Below, piece by piece: positions 32,219 to 41,525 of a stretch of 64,000 nucleotides of DNA; position 1 is the stretch's first letter, and every line of letters begins with the position of its first letter. Position numbers and translations under genes: made by a program. This DNA comes from an uncultured Sphingomonadales bacterium. GTDB taxonomy: Bacteria > Pseudomonadota > Alphaproteobacteria > Sphingomonadales > Rhodothalassiaceae. Location: positions 434,001 to 498,000 of the forward strand of contig CANMND010000003.1 of NCBI GenBank assembly GCA_947499155.1, in the 5' to 3' direction. Below the pieces are notes generated by a model. It worked only from the letters and a program-made list of their open reading frames with translations. It searched no databases and was not told the origin of the DNA.

Positions 32219-33007
32219 ATGGCAAAGATTACACATGACCGCAGATTTGCAGGACATCCGGCGCTGGTGACAGGCGGCACATCAGGGATTGGCGAACAGA
32301 TCGTCCGGCGTCTGGCCAAGGAAGGCGCACATGTTGCGTTTTGCGGCCTTGATGACGAGGGTGGCCAGGCGCTTGAACAACATCTTTGTGAAGACGGTGG
32401 TGTTGCACGCTACATCCGTGCAGATGTGCGAAGCGACGCGGAGATGGCGCAACTGGTGGCACAAACGGTTGCTCAGTTCGGCGGTTTGTCACTGGCAGTG
32501 AACTGCGCCGGTATCAGTCACCTGCCCTTAAGACTGGCGGACATTGATCCGGCAATATGGCGGGATGTGATGGCCACCAATGCGGACGGTGTTTTTTATG
32601 CCATGCGCCATGAAATCCCCGCTATTCTCTCTCATGAAGGAACTAATGGATCTGGCGCCATCGTCAATATCGCATCCATTCTGGGTGCAAAGGGTTCGCC
32701 GTGGATTGCAGCCTATGGCGCCAGCAAGCATGCGGTTATCGGCATGACCCTGTCGGCAGCACGAGACTATGCAACAATGGGCCTGCGGATCAATGCGGTC
32801 TCGCCTGGTCCTGTGGATACACCCATGCTTCAGCGTGCACTTCTGGATATCGGCGATGACCATACGAAATATGCCGGGGGCTTTCCGCCTTCGGGTCCGG
32901 GTCGCCCGGATGACGTTGCCAGTGCAGTCTTGTTCCTTCTAAGCCGGGAAGCAGCCTATATCAACGGGGCCAATCTGTTGGTAGATGGTGCAACAGCTGC
33001 TATATGA
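32219..33007 (+). CDS. SDR family oxidoreductase
   Basis: 262 aa; ALVTGGTSGIGEQIVRRLAKEGAHVAFCG, catalytic YGASKHAVIG. Confidence 0.95.
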   Translation: MAKITHDRRFAGHPALVTGGTSGIGEQIVRRLAKEGAHVAFCGLDDEGGQALEQHLCEDGGVARYIRADVRSDAEMAQLVAQTVAQFGGLSLAVNCAGISHLPLRLADIDPAIWRDVMATNADGVFYAMRHEIPAILSHEGTNGSGAIVNIASILGAKGSPWIAAYGASKHAVIGMTLSAARDYATMGLRINAVSPGPVDTPMLQRALLDIGDDHTKYAGGFPPSGPGRPDDVASAVLFLLSREAAYINGANLLVDGATAAI

Positions 33008-34134
33008 CGCTGGATCAGGGCAAACGGCATGGAGGCCACATGACACTTTTCAGCCGTTGGTTCAAACGAACGTTAAATGACCCGCAGATCATGCTGCTGG
33101 TTCTGGTCCTGCTTGGGGCATTCGTTCTTCTCAGTTTCCTGTCCGATGCGCTGGCTCCGGTGATTGCCGCCGTTGTCATTGCATTTTTACTGGATGGTCC
33201 GTCGAACTGGCTGCAAAGGCGGGGAATGGGCGCGCTGATGGCTACCAGTATTATGTTCTTGAGCTTTGTGGCTGTTTTGATCCTGGGTCTGGTTCTAGTT
33301 CTTCCGCCTCTCACCGGGCAGGTGGTGCAGTTTGTCGACCTGTTGCCCAAGATGGTCGAACGCTTGCGGGATGTCATGCTGAAGCTGCCCCAGACCTATC
33401 CGGGCCTGGTGACCGAAAGCTTTGTCCGCGACATCATGGATACCATGACCAGCCAGTTGACCGGCATGGGCAAAGAGGTGGTGACACGAACCCTGACAGG
33501 GGTGACAAGTGTTGTGGTTCTGGGTGTCTACGCCATCCTGGTGTCGGTCATGGTGTTTTTCTTTATGAAGGACAAGCACAAGATCCTGGGCTGGCTTGGT
33601 GGGTTCCTGCCCATCCACAGACCCCTTGCTGATCGGGTGTGGGATGAAGTCGTTGCCCGTGCAGGCGATTATGCACGCGGCAAAGCCTATGAAATCCTGA
33701 TTGTCGGAACGGTTGCCTGGATTGTCTATACCGTCCTCGGGCTCCGCTTTCCCGCGCTTTTGGCAGTGATGACAGGCCTGTCGGTCATTGTTCCCTATGT
33801 GGGGGCAACAGTGGTCACCTTCCCCGTCGCTTTTGTCGCCTTCTTCCAATGGGGGGTGGGGAGCGAGTTTTTTATGGCCGTGGGTGCTTATCTCCTGTTG
33901 CAGGCGCTTGATGGCAATCTGCTTGCTCCCTTGTTGTTTTCCGAAGTTGTAAAGCTTCATCCCAATGCAATCATTCTTGCAGTTTTGGTTTTCGGCACCA
34001 TTTGGGGCGTGTGGGGCGTGTTCTTTGCCATACCACTTGCAACACTTGCCCATGCAGTCATCAAGGCCTGGCCTCGTCAGACTGTGATTGAAAAACCTGG
34101 AATGGAGGAAGGAGCGGCCCGCGATCTCCACTAA
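33004..34134 (+). CDS. AI-2E family transporter
   Basis: 376 aa; multi-TM, LLLQALDGNLLAPLLFSEVVKLHPNAIILAVLVFGTIWGVWGVFFAIPLATLAHAVIKAW. Internal start at 33040 possible. Confidence 0.92.
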   Translation: MTLDQGKRHGGHMTLFSRWFKRTLNDPQIMLLVLVLLGAFVLLSFLSDALAPVIAAVVIAFLLDGPSNWLQRRGMGALMATSIMFLSFVAVLILGLVLVLPPLTGQVVQFVDLLPKMVERLRDVMLKLPQTYPGLVTESFVRDIMDTMTSQLTGMGKEVVTRTLTGVTSVVVLGVYAILVSVMVFFFMKDKHKILGWLGGFLPIHRPLADRVWDEVVARAGDYARGKAYEILIVGTVAWIVYTVLGLRFPALLAVMTGLSVIVPYVGATVVTFPVAFVAFFQWGVGSEFFMAVGAYLLLQALDGNLLAPLLFSEVVKLHPNAIILAVLVFGTIWGVWGVFFAIPLATLAHAVIKAWPRQTVIEKPGMEEGAARDLH

Positions 34135-34167
34135 TCAGAGTGATCGGGTGCTCTGAAAATTGAAGCG

Positions 34168-35004
34168 ATGCAAGTCTTTGTACTTGATCATGAAATGGCG
34201 ATAAGGGCAGGTGCCTTTGTTACCATGCTTGTCCTGATGGCGTTGGCTGAAATTCTGTCGCCACGGCGTAGGGGTATTGACCGGAGGCACCGCTGGCCAA
34301 CCAATCTTGCCATGGTGGTTTTTGGTACGGTGTTGATACGGCTGCTGGTACCTCTGATGGCGGTTGAAGCAGCCCTCTGGGCGCAGTCTTCGAGTTTTGG
34401 CCTGTTTAATCTGCTGGATTGGCCGGTCTGGCTCGTCATGATCTTGTCAGTACTTTTACTGGATCTGGCAGTCTATGCCCAGCATGTTGCCTTTCACCAT
34501 GTGCCAGCCTTATGGCAACTCCACCGCATGCATCACAGTGATCTCAGTCTGGATGTAACATCGGGCGTGCGGTTCCATCCCTTGGAATTTGTTCTGTCGA
34601 TGCTGATCAAGGTGGCGGTGGTGGCTGCTTTGGGTATCCCGGCGGTGGCGGTTATCGTGTTTGAGGTGATTTTGAATGTGACGTCCCTCTTTAATCACGG
34701 AAATTTGCGCCTGCCTGAAGGGCTTGATCGATTTTTACGCAGGTTTCTTGTGACGCCTGCCTTTCATTTCGTCCATCACTCTACCAGAAGATCGGACCAT
34801 AACCGAAATTATGGCTTCAATCTCACATGGTGGGATTATCTGTTTGGGACATACAAGGCACGTCCCGACAAGGGTATTGAGAAGATGGATGTGGGTCTGG
34901 AAAGCTGGCGTACCCCTGAAAAGCTTGGAGCAGGTGCTTTGCTCATAATGCCCTGGAGGCCAGATCCGCCTGTCAAGAAGGTGATAGTTGATGAATCATC
35001 ATAG
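34168..35004 (+). CDS. Sterol desaturase/fatty acid hydroxylase family protein
   Basis: 278 aa; histidine boxes HVAFHHVPALWQLHRMHHSD, FNHGN, HFVHHST. Confidence 0.95.
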   Translation: MQVFVLDHEMAIRAGAFVTMLVLMALAEILSPRRRGIDRRHRWPTNLAMVVFGTVLIRLLVPLMAVEAALWAQSSSFGLFNLLDWPVWLVMILSVLLLDLAVYAQHVAFHHVPALWQLHRMHHSDLSLDVTSGVRFHPLEFVLSMLIKVAVVAALGIPAVAVIVFEVILNVTSLFNHGNLRLPEGLDRFLRRFLVTPAFHFVHHSTRRSDHNRNYGFNLTWWDYLFGTYKARPDKGIEKMDVGLESWRTPEKLGAGALLIMPWRPDPPVKKVIVDESS

Positions 35005-35130
35005 TGGGTTGATAGAGACTGGCTGATGGTTGATCCGGGATGGGCATGGATTGGTTTACGCCATCTTCTCCTTCTCATAAGGGTAGGACGGGTGCTAAAA
35101 CACTGTTCTTTAAGAAATGGGGAAGGGTGA

Positions 35131-35778
35131 ATGCTTGTGCGTTGGCTTGGGGTGCTTTTTCTCATTGCGATCATATCTGCCTGTGGCGAGCAGACAGAGG
35201 ACGGTGAACCCTATTCCCTGCCTGAAGGACTCCGTGCCCAGATCAATATGGGTGGCCAGGCCTTTGAGATGGAGGTGGCCAGTGTTGCTGACCGGGTCGC
35301 CACTTTGCAATATTTCTGGCAGGACAGGCTTGTCTCTGAAAGGCAGCAGTATCGCGGGCTGTTTTCGCTGTCCGGTCATGATGGTGACATCCGGTTTATC
35401 AATGATGTGGATACCGCTGTTATCGACAGTCTCTTTCCTTTGAAGGTAGGGCACGAAGTCAGCTTTGGTGGGAAAACATGGTATGAAGCAGCGGATTATT
35501 CAGGGTCTTTGTGGGTGACGATTGCCGTCGTTGATACGGCTGAGGTCGCGATCAAGGATGGCCGTTTTGACGTATTTGTCCTTCATGTCAGTACGATTTT
35601 GAGTGTTGCCGGTGAGGTGAGGTCTGTCACGCGTGTAATTTATTATTCACCGGAGCTGGGGCTTCCGCTCAAAATGGAGATGTCAGACGGGGTACGGCGT
35701 TCATACTGGCGTATCACGGCCATTGACATGCCGCCTTTGCGGGTGCGCCGCAATCGCCTGGGTACAGTGATGATCTGA
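35131..35778 (+). CDS. Predicted lipoprotein, unknown function
   Basis: 215 aa; signal peptide with lipobox MLVRWLGVLFLIAIISAC. Confidence 0.6.
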   Translation: MLVRWLGVLFLIAIISACGEQTEDGEPYSLPEGLRAQINMGGQAFEMEVASVADRVATLQYFWQDRLVSERQQYRGLFSLSGHDGDIRFINDVDTAVIDSLFPLKVGHEVSFGGKTWYEAADYSGSLWVTIAVVDTAEVAIKDGRFDVFVLHVSTILSVAGEVRSVTRVIYYSPELGLPLKMEMSDGVRRSYWRITAIDMPPLRVRRNRLGTVMI

Positions 35779-35902
35779 CCAAGCATATATGTCGCCAGTC
35801 TTGTGACCACACTGTCAAATTCCGATGGACAAGGATTAAGAATCAAGCATAGCCTGCTTTAATCTTCTGGGGTCGGCGGGGGCAACAGATTCAGGAGAGG
35901 AC

Positions 35903-36319
35903 ATGATGGAAGCGCAGGCAATTTTTTACCCGGTGGGGATATTAATTCTTTGGACATTGGCTATTTTGGTTGTAGTGGGCAATCGTCGAATGGCGGCGGT
36001 CAGCAAGGGCTTGATGCCCGCGGCTTATTACAAGCTTTATCGCGGAGCGGAAGAGCCACCACGCCTGGCGGCACTGGCACGGCATTATCAGAATCTTTTG
36101 GAATTGCCGCCCCTGTTTTATGTCACAACCCTTGTTGCTTTTGTGGCTGGAGCGGTCGACCCTCTCATGGTGGGGCTGGCCTGGGCCTTTGTGGGGAGTC
36201 GCATGGTCCACAGCATCGTTCATGTGACCGTTAACAAGGTGCCGATCCGATTTTTACTGTTCTTGTCTGGTGTTGTGATACTGGCGGCCATGTTGATTCT
36301 GATTTTGGTACGTCTTTGA
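35903..36319 (+). CDS. MAPEG family membrane protein
   Basis: 138 aa; multiple TM, NLLELPPLFYVTTLVAFVAGAVDPLMVGLAWAFVGSRMVHSIVHVTVNKVPIRF. Confidence 0.88.
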   Translation: MMEAQAIFYPVGILILWTLAILVVVGNRRMAAVSKGLMPAAYYKLYRGAEEPPRLAALARHYQNLLELPPLFYVTTLVAFVAGAVDPLMVGLAWAFVGSRMVHSIVHVTVNKVPIRFLLFLSGVVILAAMLILILVRL

Positions 36320-36409
36320 TATCAACGGATGCTTCAGGTGTTCTCTTCCTTGACGCGGGGCGAGTGCGCACTTAGGTATCGCCATAAGGAACCTTAAAAA
36401 GAGCGAGCT

Positions 36410-36928
36410 ATGGCATTGCGTCCTATCATCACCTGTCTTGACCCGGCCTTGCGGCAAACCAGCGCTCCTTTGGAGCAAGTGGATGATGCTGTGCAAAGGC
36501 TGATCGATGATATGCTTTTGACCATGTATGAAGCGCCTGGCATTGGCCTTGCGGCGATACAGGTGGCAGAACCGGTGCGTCTGATTGTGACGGACGTATC
36601 AGACGAGGACGGTGAGAGAAATCCCCATGTTCTCATCAATCCGGAGATCCTTTGGACCTCGGATAGCCGTAATGTTTATAATGAAGGCTGCTTGTCGGTG
36701 CCTGAGCATTATGCGGAAGTGGAGCGTCCGGCTGAATGTCGCGTTCGTTTTCTCAACCGGGAAGGCAAGGAAGAAGAGATTCATGCCGATGGTCTGCTTG
36801 CCACCTGTCTGCAACATGAAATCGATCATCTGAACGGTGTCTTGTTCATCGATTATCTGTCGAAACTCAAACGCAACATGATCATCCGCAAGGTGGCAAA
36901 AGCCAGCCGCGAAACGGTGATGGTTTAA
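36410..36928 (+). CDS. def: Peptide deformylase
   Basis: 172 aa; APGIGLAAIQVAEPVR, EGCLSVPEHYAEVERP, CLQHEIDHLNGVLFIDYLS. Confidence 0.98.
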   Translation: MALRPIITCLDPALRQTSAPLEQVDDAVQRLIDDMLLTMYEAPGIGLAAIQVAEPVRLIVTDVSDEDGERNPHVLINPEILWTSDSRNVYNEGCLSVPEHYAEVERPAECRVRFLNREGKEEEIHADGLLATCLQHEIDHLNGVLFIDYLSKLKRNMIIRKVAKASRETVMV

Positions 36929-36934
36929 GGGCTA

Positions 36935-37912
36935 TTGAAGACCTGGAAAGGGCGTGCTGTGGCCGGCCTGAAGCTTGTATTTTTCGGCACTCCCGATTTT
37001 GCAGTTCCAACATTAGCGGCTTTACTTGAAGCTGGGCACGACATTGTCGCTGTATACAGCCAGCCACCCCGTCCAGCCGGACGCGGCAAGGCCTTGCGCA
37101 AAAGTCCGGTCCATGACTTTGCCGAAGGACATGATCTCCCGGTTTTTACTCCCAAAAGCCTGAAAAAGCCGGATGAAATTGCCAGACTCTCCGCACTTGG
37201 TGCAGATGCGGGTGTTGTTGTCGCCTTTGGCCAGATCCTGCCAAAAGCTGTCCTTGATGCCCCACGACTGGGCTGTTTTAACGTCCATGCATCACTTTTG
37301 CCGCGCTGGCGGGGTGCTGCCCCCATTCATCGCGCTGTAATGGCAGGTGACAAGGAAACCGGCATTACCATCATGCAGATGGATGAAGGGCTTGATACCG
37401 GCCCCATGCTGCTTGATGAGCGTTTGGCGATCAGCGAAGAGGACACCACCCTTAGCCTTCATGATCCCTTGGCCGATATGGGCGCGAGACTGATGGTGCA
37501 AGCGCTTGATGATGTGGAGCATAATCGTTTGCAGCCCCGGCCTCAGCCAACGGAAGGGGTGACGTATGCCGCCAAGATCGACAAGGCTGAAAGCCGTATC
37601 GACTGGAGCCGGGACGCCCATGAGATAGCGGCCATGGTTCGGGGCCTGTATCCGTTTCCTGGGGCCACAACCACCATGAATGGCGAAAGACTGAAAATTC
37701 TGGTCGCGCGACCGGTAGAGAGAACAGGTGACGCGCTCGCCGGTGAGGTGTTGGATGGCGGCATGACTATAGCTTGCGGACGGGGTGCTCTGGAAATCCT
37801 GCGTATTCAGCGCGAAGGCCGGGCCGCTATGGATATAGCGGACTTTCTCAGAGGACATCGACTTGAACAAGGGCAGCGCCTTGGCCATGACAAATCTGGA
37901 GTTCAGGGCTAA
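36935..37912 (+). CDS. fmt: Methionyl-tRNA formyltransferase
   Basis: 325 aa; LVFFGTPDFAVPTLAALLEAGHDIVAVYSQPPRPAGRGKALRKSPV, NVHASLLPRWRGAAPIHRAVMAGDKETGITIMQMDEGLDTG. Confidence 0.98.
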   Translation: MKTWKGRAVAGLKLVFFGTPDFAVPTLAALLEAGHDIVAVYSQPPRPAGRGKALRKSPVHDFAEGHDLPVFTPKSLKKPDEIARLSALGADAGVVVAFGQILPKAVLDAPRLGCFNVHASLLPRWRGAAPIHRAVMAGDKETGITIMQMDEGLDTGPMLLDERLAISEEDTTLSLHDPLADMGARLMVQALDDVEHNRLQPRPQPTEGVTYAAKIDKAESRIDWSRDAHEIAAMVRGLYPFPGATTTMNGERLKILVARPVERTGDALAGEVLDGGMTIACGRGALEILRIQREGRAAMDIADFLRGHRLEQGQRLGHDKSGVQG

Positions 37913-37915
37913 GGG

Positions 37916-38653
37916 ATGCAACGTTTCAAACTCACTATCGAATATGATGGCCGTCCATTTGTCGGCTGGCAGATCCAGAAAAATGGGCCAAGTGTTCAGC
38001 AAGCCCTGAAAGATGCGGTCAAGGCGTTTTCCGGTGAAGATGTGGCGGTTGAAGGGGCAGGTCGCACGGATCGCGGTGTTCATGCTCTGGCTCAGACGGC
38101 TCATCTGGACCTCAAAAAGCCCATGACAACCGATCGGTTGCAAGGGGCGCTCAATTATCATTTAAAGCCACATCCGGTGACGATTCTAAGCGCGGAAACC
38201 GTGGGGGATGATTTCCATGCCCGTTTTTCTGCACGTCGCAGGCTTTATCGGTATCGCATCGTCAACCGTCGCGCCCGGCTGAGCTTTGACGAGGGGCTGG
38301 CATGGCATGTGGCTCATCCATTGAATACAGACGCCATGAATGAAGCGACACAGTATCTGATTGGCAAGCATGACTTTACCACTTTTCGCCATATTGCCTG
38401 TCAAGCACGGTCGCCGGTGAAAACACTGGAGCTTCTGACAGTAGAATCTGTGGGCACCGAAGTGTTTTTCCACGTCATGGCCCGGTCATTCCTGCATCAT
38501 CAGGTGCGCTCCATTGTCGGAACGCTGGTATTGGTGGGCTTGGGAAAATGGCAACCCTTGCAGGTGAAAGCGGCGCTGGAGGCCTGTGACCGTTGCGCCG
38601 TGGGTTATAATGCACCGCCGGACGGACTTTATCTGACCGATGTTATTTACTGA
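37916..38653 (+). CDS. truA: tRNA pseudouridine(38-40) synthase
   Basis: 245 aa; [61 protein letters not shown]. Confidence 0.98.
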   Translation: MQRFKLTIEYDGRPFVGWQIQKNGPSVQQALKDAVKAFSGEDVAVEGAGRTDRGVHALAQTAHLDLKKPMTTDRLQGALNYHLKPHPVTILSAETVGDDFHARFSARRRLYRYRIVNRRARLSFDEGLAWHVAHPLNTDAMNEATQYLIGKHDFTTFRHIACQARSPVKTLELLTVESVGTEVFFHVMARSFLHHQVRSIVGTLVLVGLGKWQPLQVKAALEACDRCAVGYNAPPDGLYLTDVIY

Positions 38654-39195
38654 AGACCGACAGTGCCACGCTTCAAAATCAAAGCTGGCATATCCTTGTA
38701 GGTCGTTTTAACGGGGTCGCCAAATCCCGCATTTTGTGCCAGCCGCAAAGATGGCCGGTTTTCAGGGTGAATGATACACAGCGAGTTGATAGAGCCGAAA
38801 TATGCATCGCCCCAGTTTTGAGCTGCCGTGACTGCCTCGCTGGCATAGCCCTGGCCATGCATCTGAGGCATCAGGACCCACCCCATTTCAGGGGTATTAA
38901 TTAGAGCTGGAGCTATGTCTCTGTGAAATTTCATGTAACCCACTTCACCGACAAATTCGTTGCTATGTTTGTCTTCCACAAGCCAGCAGCCATAATTCAT
39001 CAGTGCCCAGTGACCACGATAGCGTAAAAGGCGAGTCCAGCATTCTTCCGATGTCGCAGGCGGTCCGATATAGCGTACAACGTCCTTGTTCGACCACAGC
39101 GCTGAACAGGACTCAAAATCGGTTATAGTATGGCCTCGAAGCCTAAGACGTTCAGTTTCCAGAACAGGAATGCTCGCAGGTGTGGATTGGATCAT
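38647..39195 (-). CDS. GNAT family N-acetyltransferase (RimJ/RimL-like)
   Basis: 182 aa; [53 protein letters not shown]. Confidence 0.93.
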   Translation of the reverse strand: MIQSTPASIPVLETERLRLRGHTITDFESCSALWSNKDVVRYIGPPATSEECWTRLLRYRGHWALMNYGCWLVEDKHSNEFVGEVGYMKFHRDIAPALINTPEMGWVLMPQMHGQGYASEAVTAAQNWGDAYFGSINSLCIIHPENRPSLRLAQNAGFGDPVKTTYKDMPALILKRGTVGLQ

Positions 39196-39215
39196 ATTTG
39201 GGCTTTCGGGAGAGG

Positions 39216-39737
39216 TTATTTGTTTTTGCTTTTGTGATCGTTGGGGCGGCTGGTTTGGCCGTGGTGATGCCGTTCCATTTCCGCCAGAGCATCGGCCATA
39301 TCCTTGCGCTGCTCAGGTGTCATAAGTGCAGCTGATTCCAAAATGATATCTTGCATGGGAGCCTGTATGGCAGCAAGTGCAGAGTTCAGGCGATCGATTG
39401 CAGCCTGGAGTGCGGCCTGATCAAAGGTTTCAGCGGAAAGCAAAGTCCGGATTTCCTCCCGGCTTTCTGTGATCTCGGCAAATACCGGCTGCATCTTTGT
39501 CCGTTTTTCTCGCAAGGTTGTCCGCAATGTTTCGCGGGCATCATCGGGCAGTGCCGAACTGAGCGCCCGCAGCTCCATGCGCAAGGATGATCGGTCATGG
39601 CTATAATGGCGCTTGGTATCCTGAACGTTCGCTTCCAGTCTCTCATAGACCATGCGCCCGGCAGTCATGCTGCCAAGAAAGACATTGATCGTGACAGACA
39701 CGACCAGTGCGGTCACCAGCCAGTTGCGGCTTTTCAT
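39216..39737 (-). CDS. Periplasmic heavy-metal-sensor/Spy-like protein, membrane anchored
   Basis: 173 aa; N-terminal TM then charged helical region with paired LSAETFDQAALQAAIDRLNSALAAIQAPMQDIILESAALMTPEQRKDMADALAEM; His-rich tail. Confidence 0.7.
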   Translation of the reverse strand: MKSRNWLVTALVVSVTINVFLGSMTAGRMVYERLEANVQDTKRHYSHDRSSLRMELRALSSALPDDARETLRTTLREKRTKMQPVFAEITESREEIRTLLSAETFDQAALQAAIDRLNSALAAIQAPMQDIILESAALMTPEQRKDMADALAEMERHHHGQTSRPNDHKSKNK

Positions 39738-40213
39738 GGTGATGTGTCCTTATAAAAAGCAAGATCATATCCCATCAGCCAGGGTGACAGGTCCATGGCG
39801 TTATTGACATCTACGCCATAGCTCGCTGTGCCGACCCACAAGCCAGCCGCAAGGGCAATGGCAAGAACAGCCGCCCGGGCCGGGAAGGCAACCGGGGACA
39901 GGGTATGAAGGAGAATTCCGGGCCCGATCTTGCCAAAAGCTGGAGGTGCGGCAATCCGCGCGCCCTGTGGCGTTTTGGAAATGGCGAGAAGGCGGTCAAG
40001 GAAGGAATCGGATGCGGGAACGTGTCCTGGCTTGTTTGTTTCAAGCCAATGGTCGATATGTTGTTCAGGTGCCAAATCCGATGACATGTCATGGCGGGCA
40101 AGAAACTGCTCAGCAGATGCGCGCTCGCACTCGGGCCAACGGGAAGGATTGGCACCATAGGCCTTCAACAAACGTGAAAACCGCCTTTTTGTTATGTCCT
40201 TAGGCTCAATCAT
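39734..40213 (-). CDS. Putative anti-sigma-type single-TM protein
   Basis: 159 aa; cytoplasmic N-terminus, one C-proximal TM (AVLAIALAAGLWVGTASYG); overlaps the ECF sigma gene by 4 nt. Confidence 0.5.
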   Translation of the reverse strand: MIEPKDITKRRFSRLLKAYGANPSRWPECERASAEQFLARHDMSSDLAPEQHIDHWLETNKPGHVPASDSFLDRLLAISKTPQGARIAAPPAFGKIGPGILLHTLSPVAFPARAAVLAIALAAGLWVGTASYGVDVNNAMDLSPWLMGYDLAFYKDTSP

Positions 40214-40926
40214 GGCTTGGTTCCGCCGATTTTGTAATGAATGCGCAAATGGCGCCTTGCCCGCACGAGCAGAGATTCCACCGCCTTTACGCTAATTCCC
40301 ATAATCTCGGCAGCCTCCTGATTGTTCACGCCTTCATAATAGTTCAAAACAAGGGCAAATCTTTGGCGTTCCGGGAGAATTTGCAGTGCTTTGGTTAAAT
40401 GACTGGCCTGCTGCTTTCCCTCAATGATATCATCGGCGCCTGGCGCGGGATCCACCACATCCCATCCCTCAGGTAATGCCACCAGCCGTCTGTTGCGGCG
40501 CAGGCGGTCGGTACACGCATTGCTGACCACACGATAAAACCAAGTGGTAAAGCGAGCCGTATTGGCATCAAAACGATCCGCTTTTTGCCACAGTCTGGTG
40601 AAGGCTTCCTGCATCACATCCTCCGCTTCCGCCCGATCAGACAACAAGCGCTCTGCAAGCCGTAAAAACCGGTCCGCATGGCGCGTTACCAGTATCGCAT
40701 AGGCCCCTTGGTCTCCTCGTGCCACCTTGTCCATCAGGACGGCATCGGACGCGCCCTGCAATTGCCCTCTATCCTTATCGGGTATGGGTTCCGTTCTTCT
40801 TTTCACCGGTTCGGTCTTCTCATGACTGATACGCAGGATGGCCCCCCAACCCTGCGCTCCCGCAAAAGGCCCAAAACCCAGACTGACCGCAAAACTGGCC
40901 AGATGAAAGAAAATTATGCCCCCCAA
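40210..40926 (-). CDS. ECF RNA polymerase sigma factor
   Basis: 238 aa; RHADRFLRLAERLLSDRAEAEDVMQEAFTRLWQKADRFD, FTTWFYRVVSNACTDRLRR, ALVLNYYEGVNNQEAAEIMGISVKAVESLLVRARRHLR. Confidence 0.92.
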   Translation of the reverse strand: MGGIIFFHLASFAVSLGFGPFAGAQGWGAILRISHEKTEPVKRRTEPIPDKDRGQLQGASDAVLMDKVARGDQGAYAILVTRHADRFLRLAERLLSDRAEAEDVMQEAFTRLWQKADRFDANTARFTTWFYRVVSNACTDRLRRNRRLVALPEGWDVVDPAPGADDIIEGKQQASHLTKALQILPERQRFALVLNYYEGVNNQEAAEIMGISVKAVESLLVRARRHLRIHYKIGGTKP

Positions 40927-40997
40927 AACAAATCACGCCACTATCTAAAGATGAGGCGTGAGAGTAAAAACGGATTAAGTGGTGTTATTTTAGATGT

Positions 40998-41522
40998 TCA
41001 AGCATGAATCATATCAACCGGAATGTCGATTTCATTAAGTAGGGCTTTCGCCTGTGCAATCGCGCCGCCAGTTGCCTTGGCAGGCTTGCGTCGTTTGAGT
41101 TCGGTCTTCCAGTCAGTAATCTTTTCTTCATTCACCAGCCAGTGGATAGTTGCAGCCAACTCAGCGATGGAAGAAGCCTCGTTCTTAATTTTGGTTATGA
41201 TGTCCTTTGCGCGCTCATATCCAAGTTTGCCGATGGCTGAAGGTGTCTCTTTATTTTCGTTTTGTAGTCGAAATATACTATAAAATCCCGTATCGGACCG
41301 GTTCTGTTCCTCAACAATTGTTTTGTCAAGATACTGTGCGCGCTCAAGCGTAATAGAAAGGTTTTCAGAATAAGGGCCATAATGATAGTAGGAGTAATCA
41401 AAGCCCGCCTCCATGCCGCATTGTTCCAGCAAATAAACGATTTTTTGCATACGAATGCGCCCGACAATTTCCCCGTCAGCCGCACTAAGGATGTCACGAA
41501 TAATATCTTCTTTTTGTTCCAT
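40998..41522 (-). CDS. YwgA-like / Panacea-DUF4065-like protein paired with an HD phosphohydrolase
   Basis: 174 aa; GEIVGRIRMQKIVYLLEQCGMEAGFDYSYYHYGPYSENL; directly downstream of the HD gene. Confidence 0.5.
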   Translation of the reverse strand: MEQKEDIIRDILSAADGEIVGRIRMQKIVYLLEQCGMEAGFDYSYYHYGPYSENLSITLERAQYLDKTIVEEQNRSDTGFYSIFRLQNENKETPSAIGKLGYERAKDIITKIKNEASSIAELAATIHWLVNEEKITDWKTELKRRKPAKATGGAIAQAKALLNEIDIPVDMIHA

Positions 41523-41525
41523 TTA

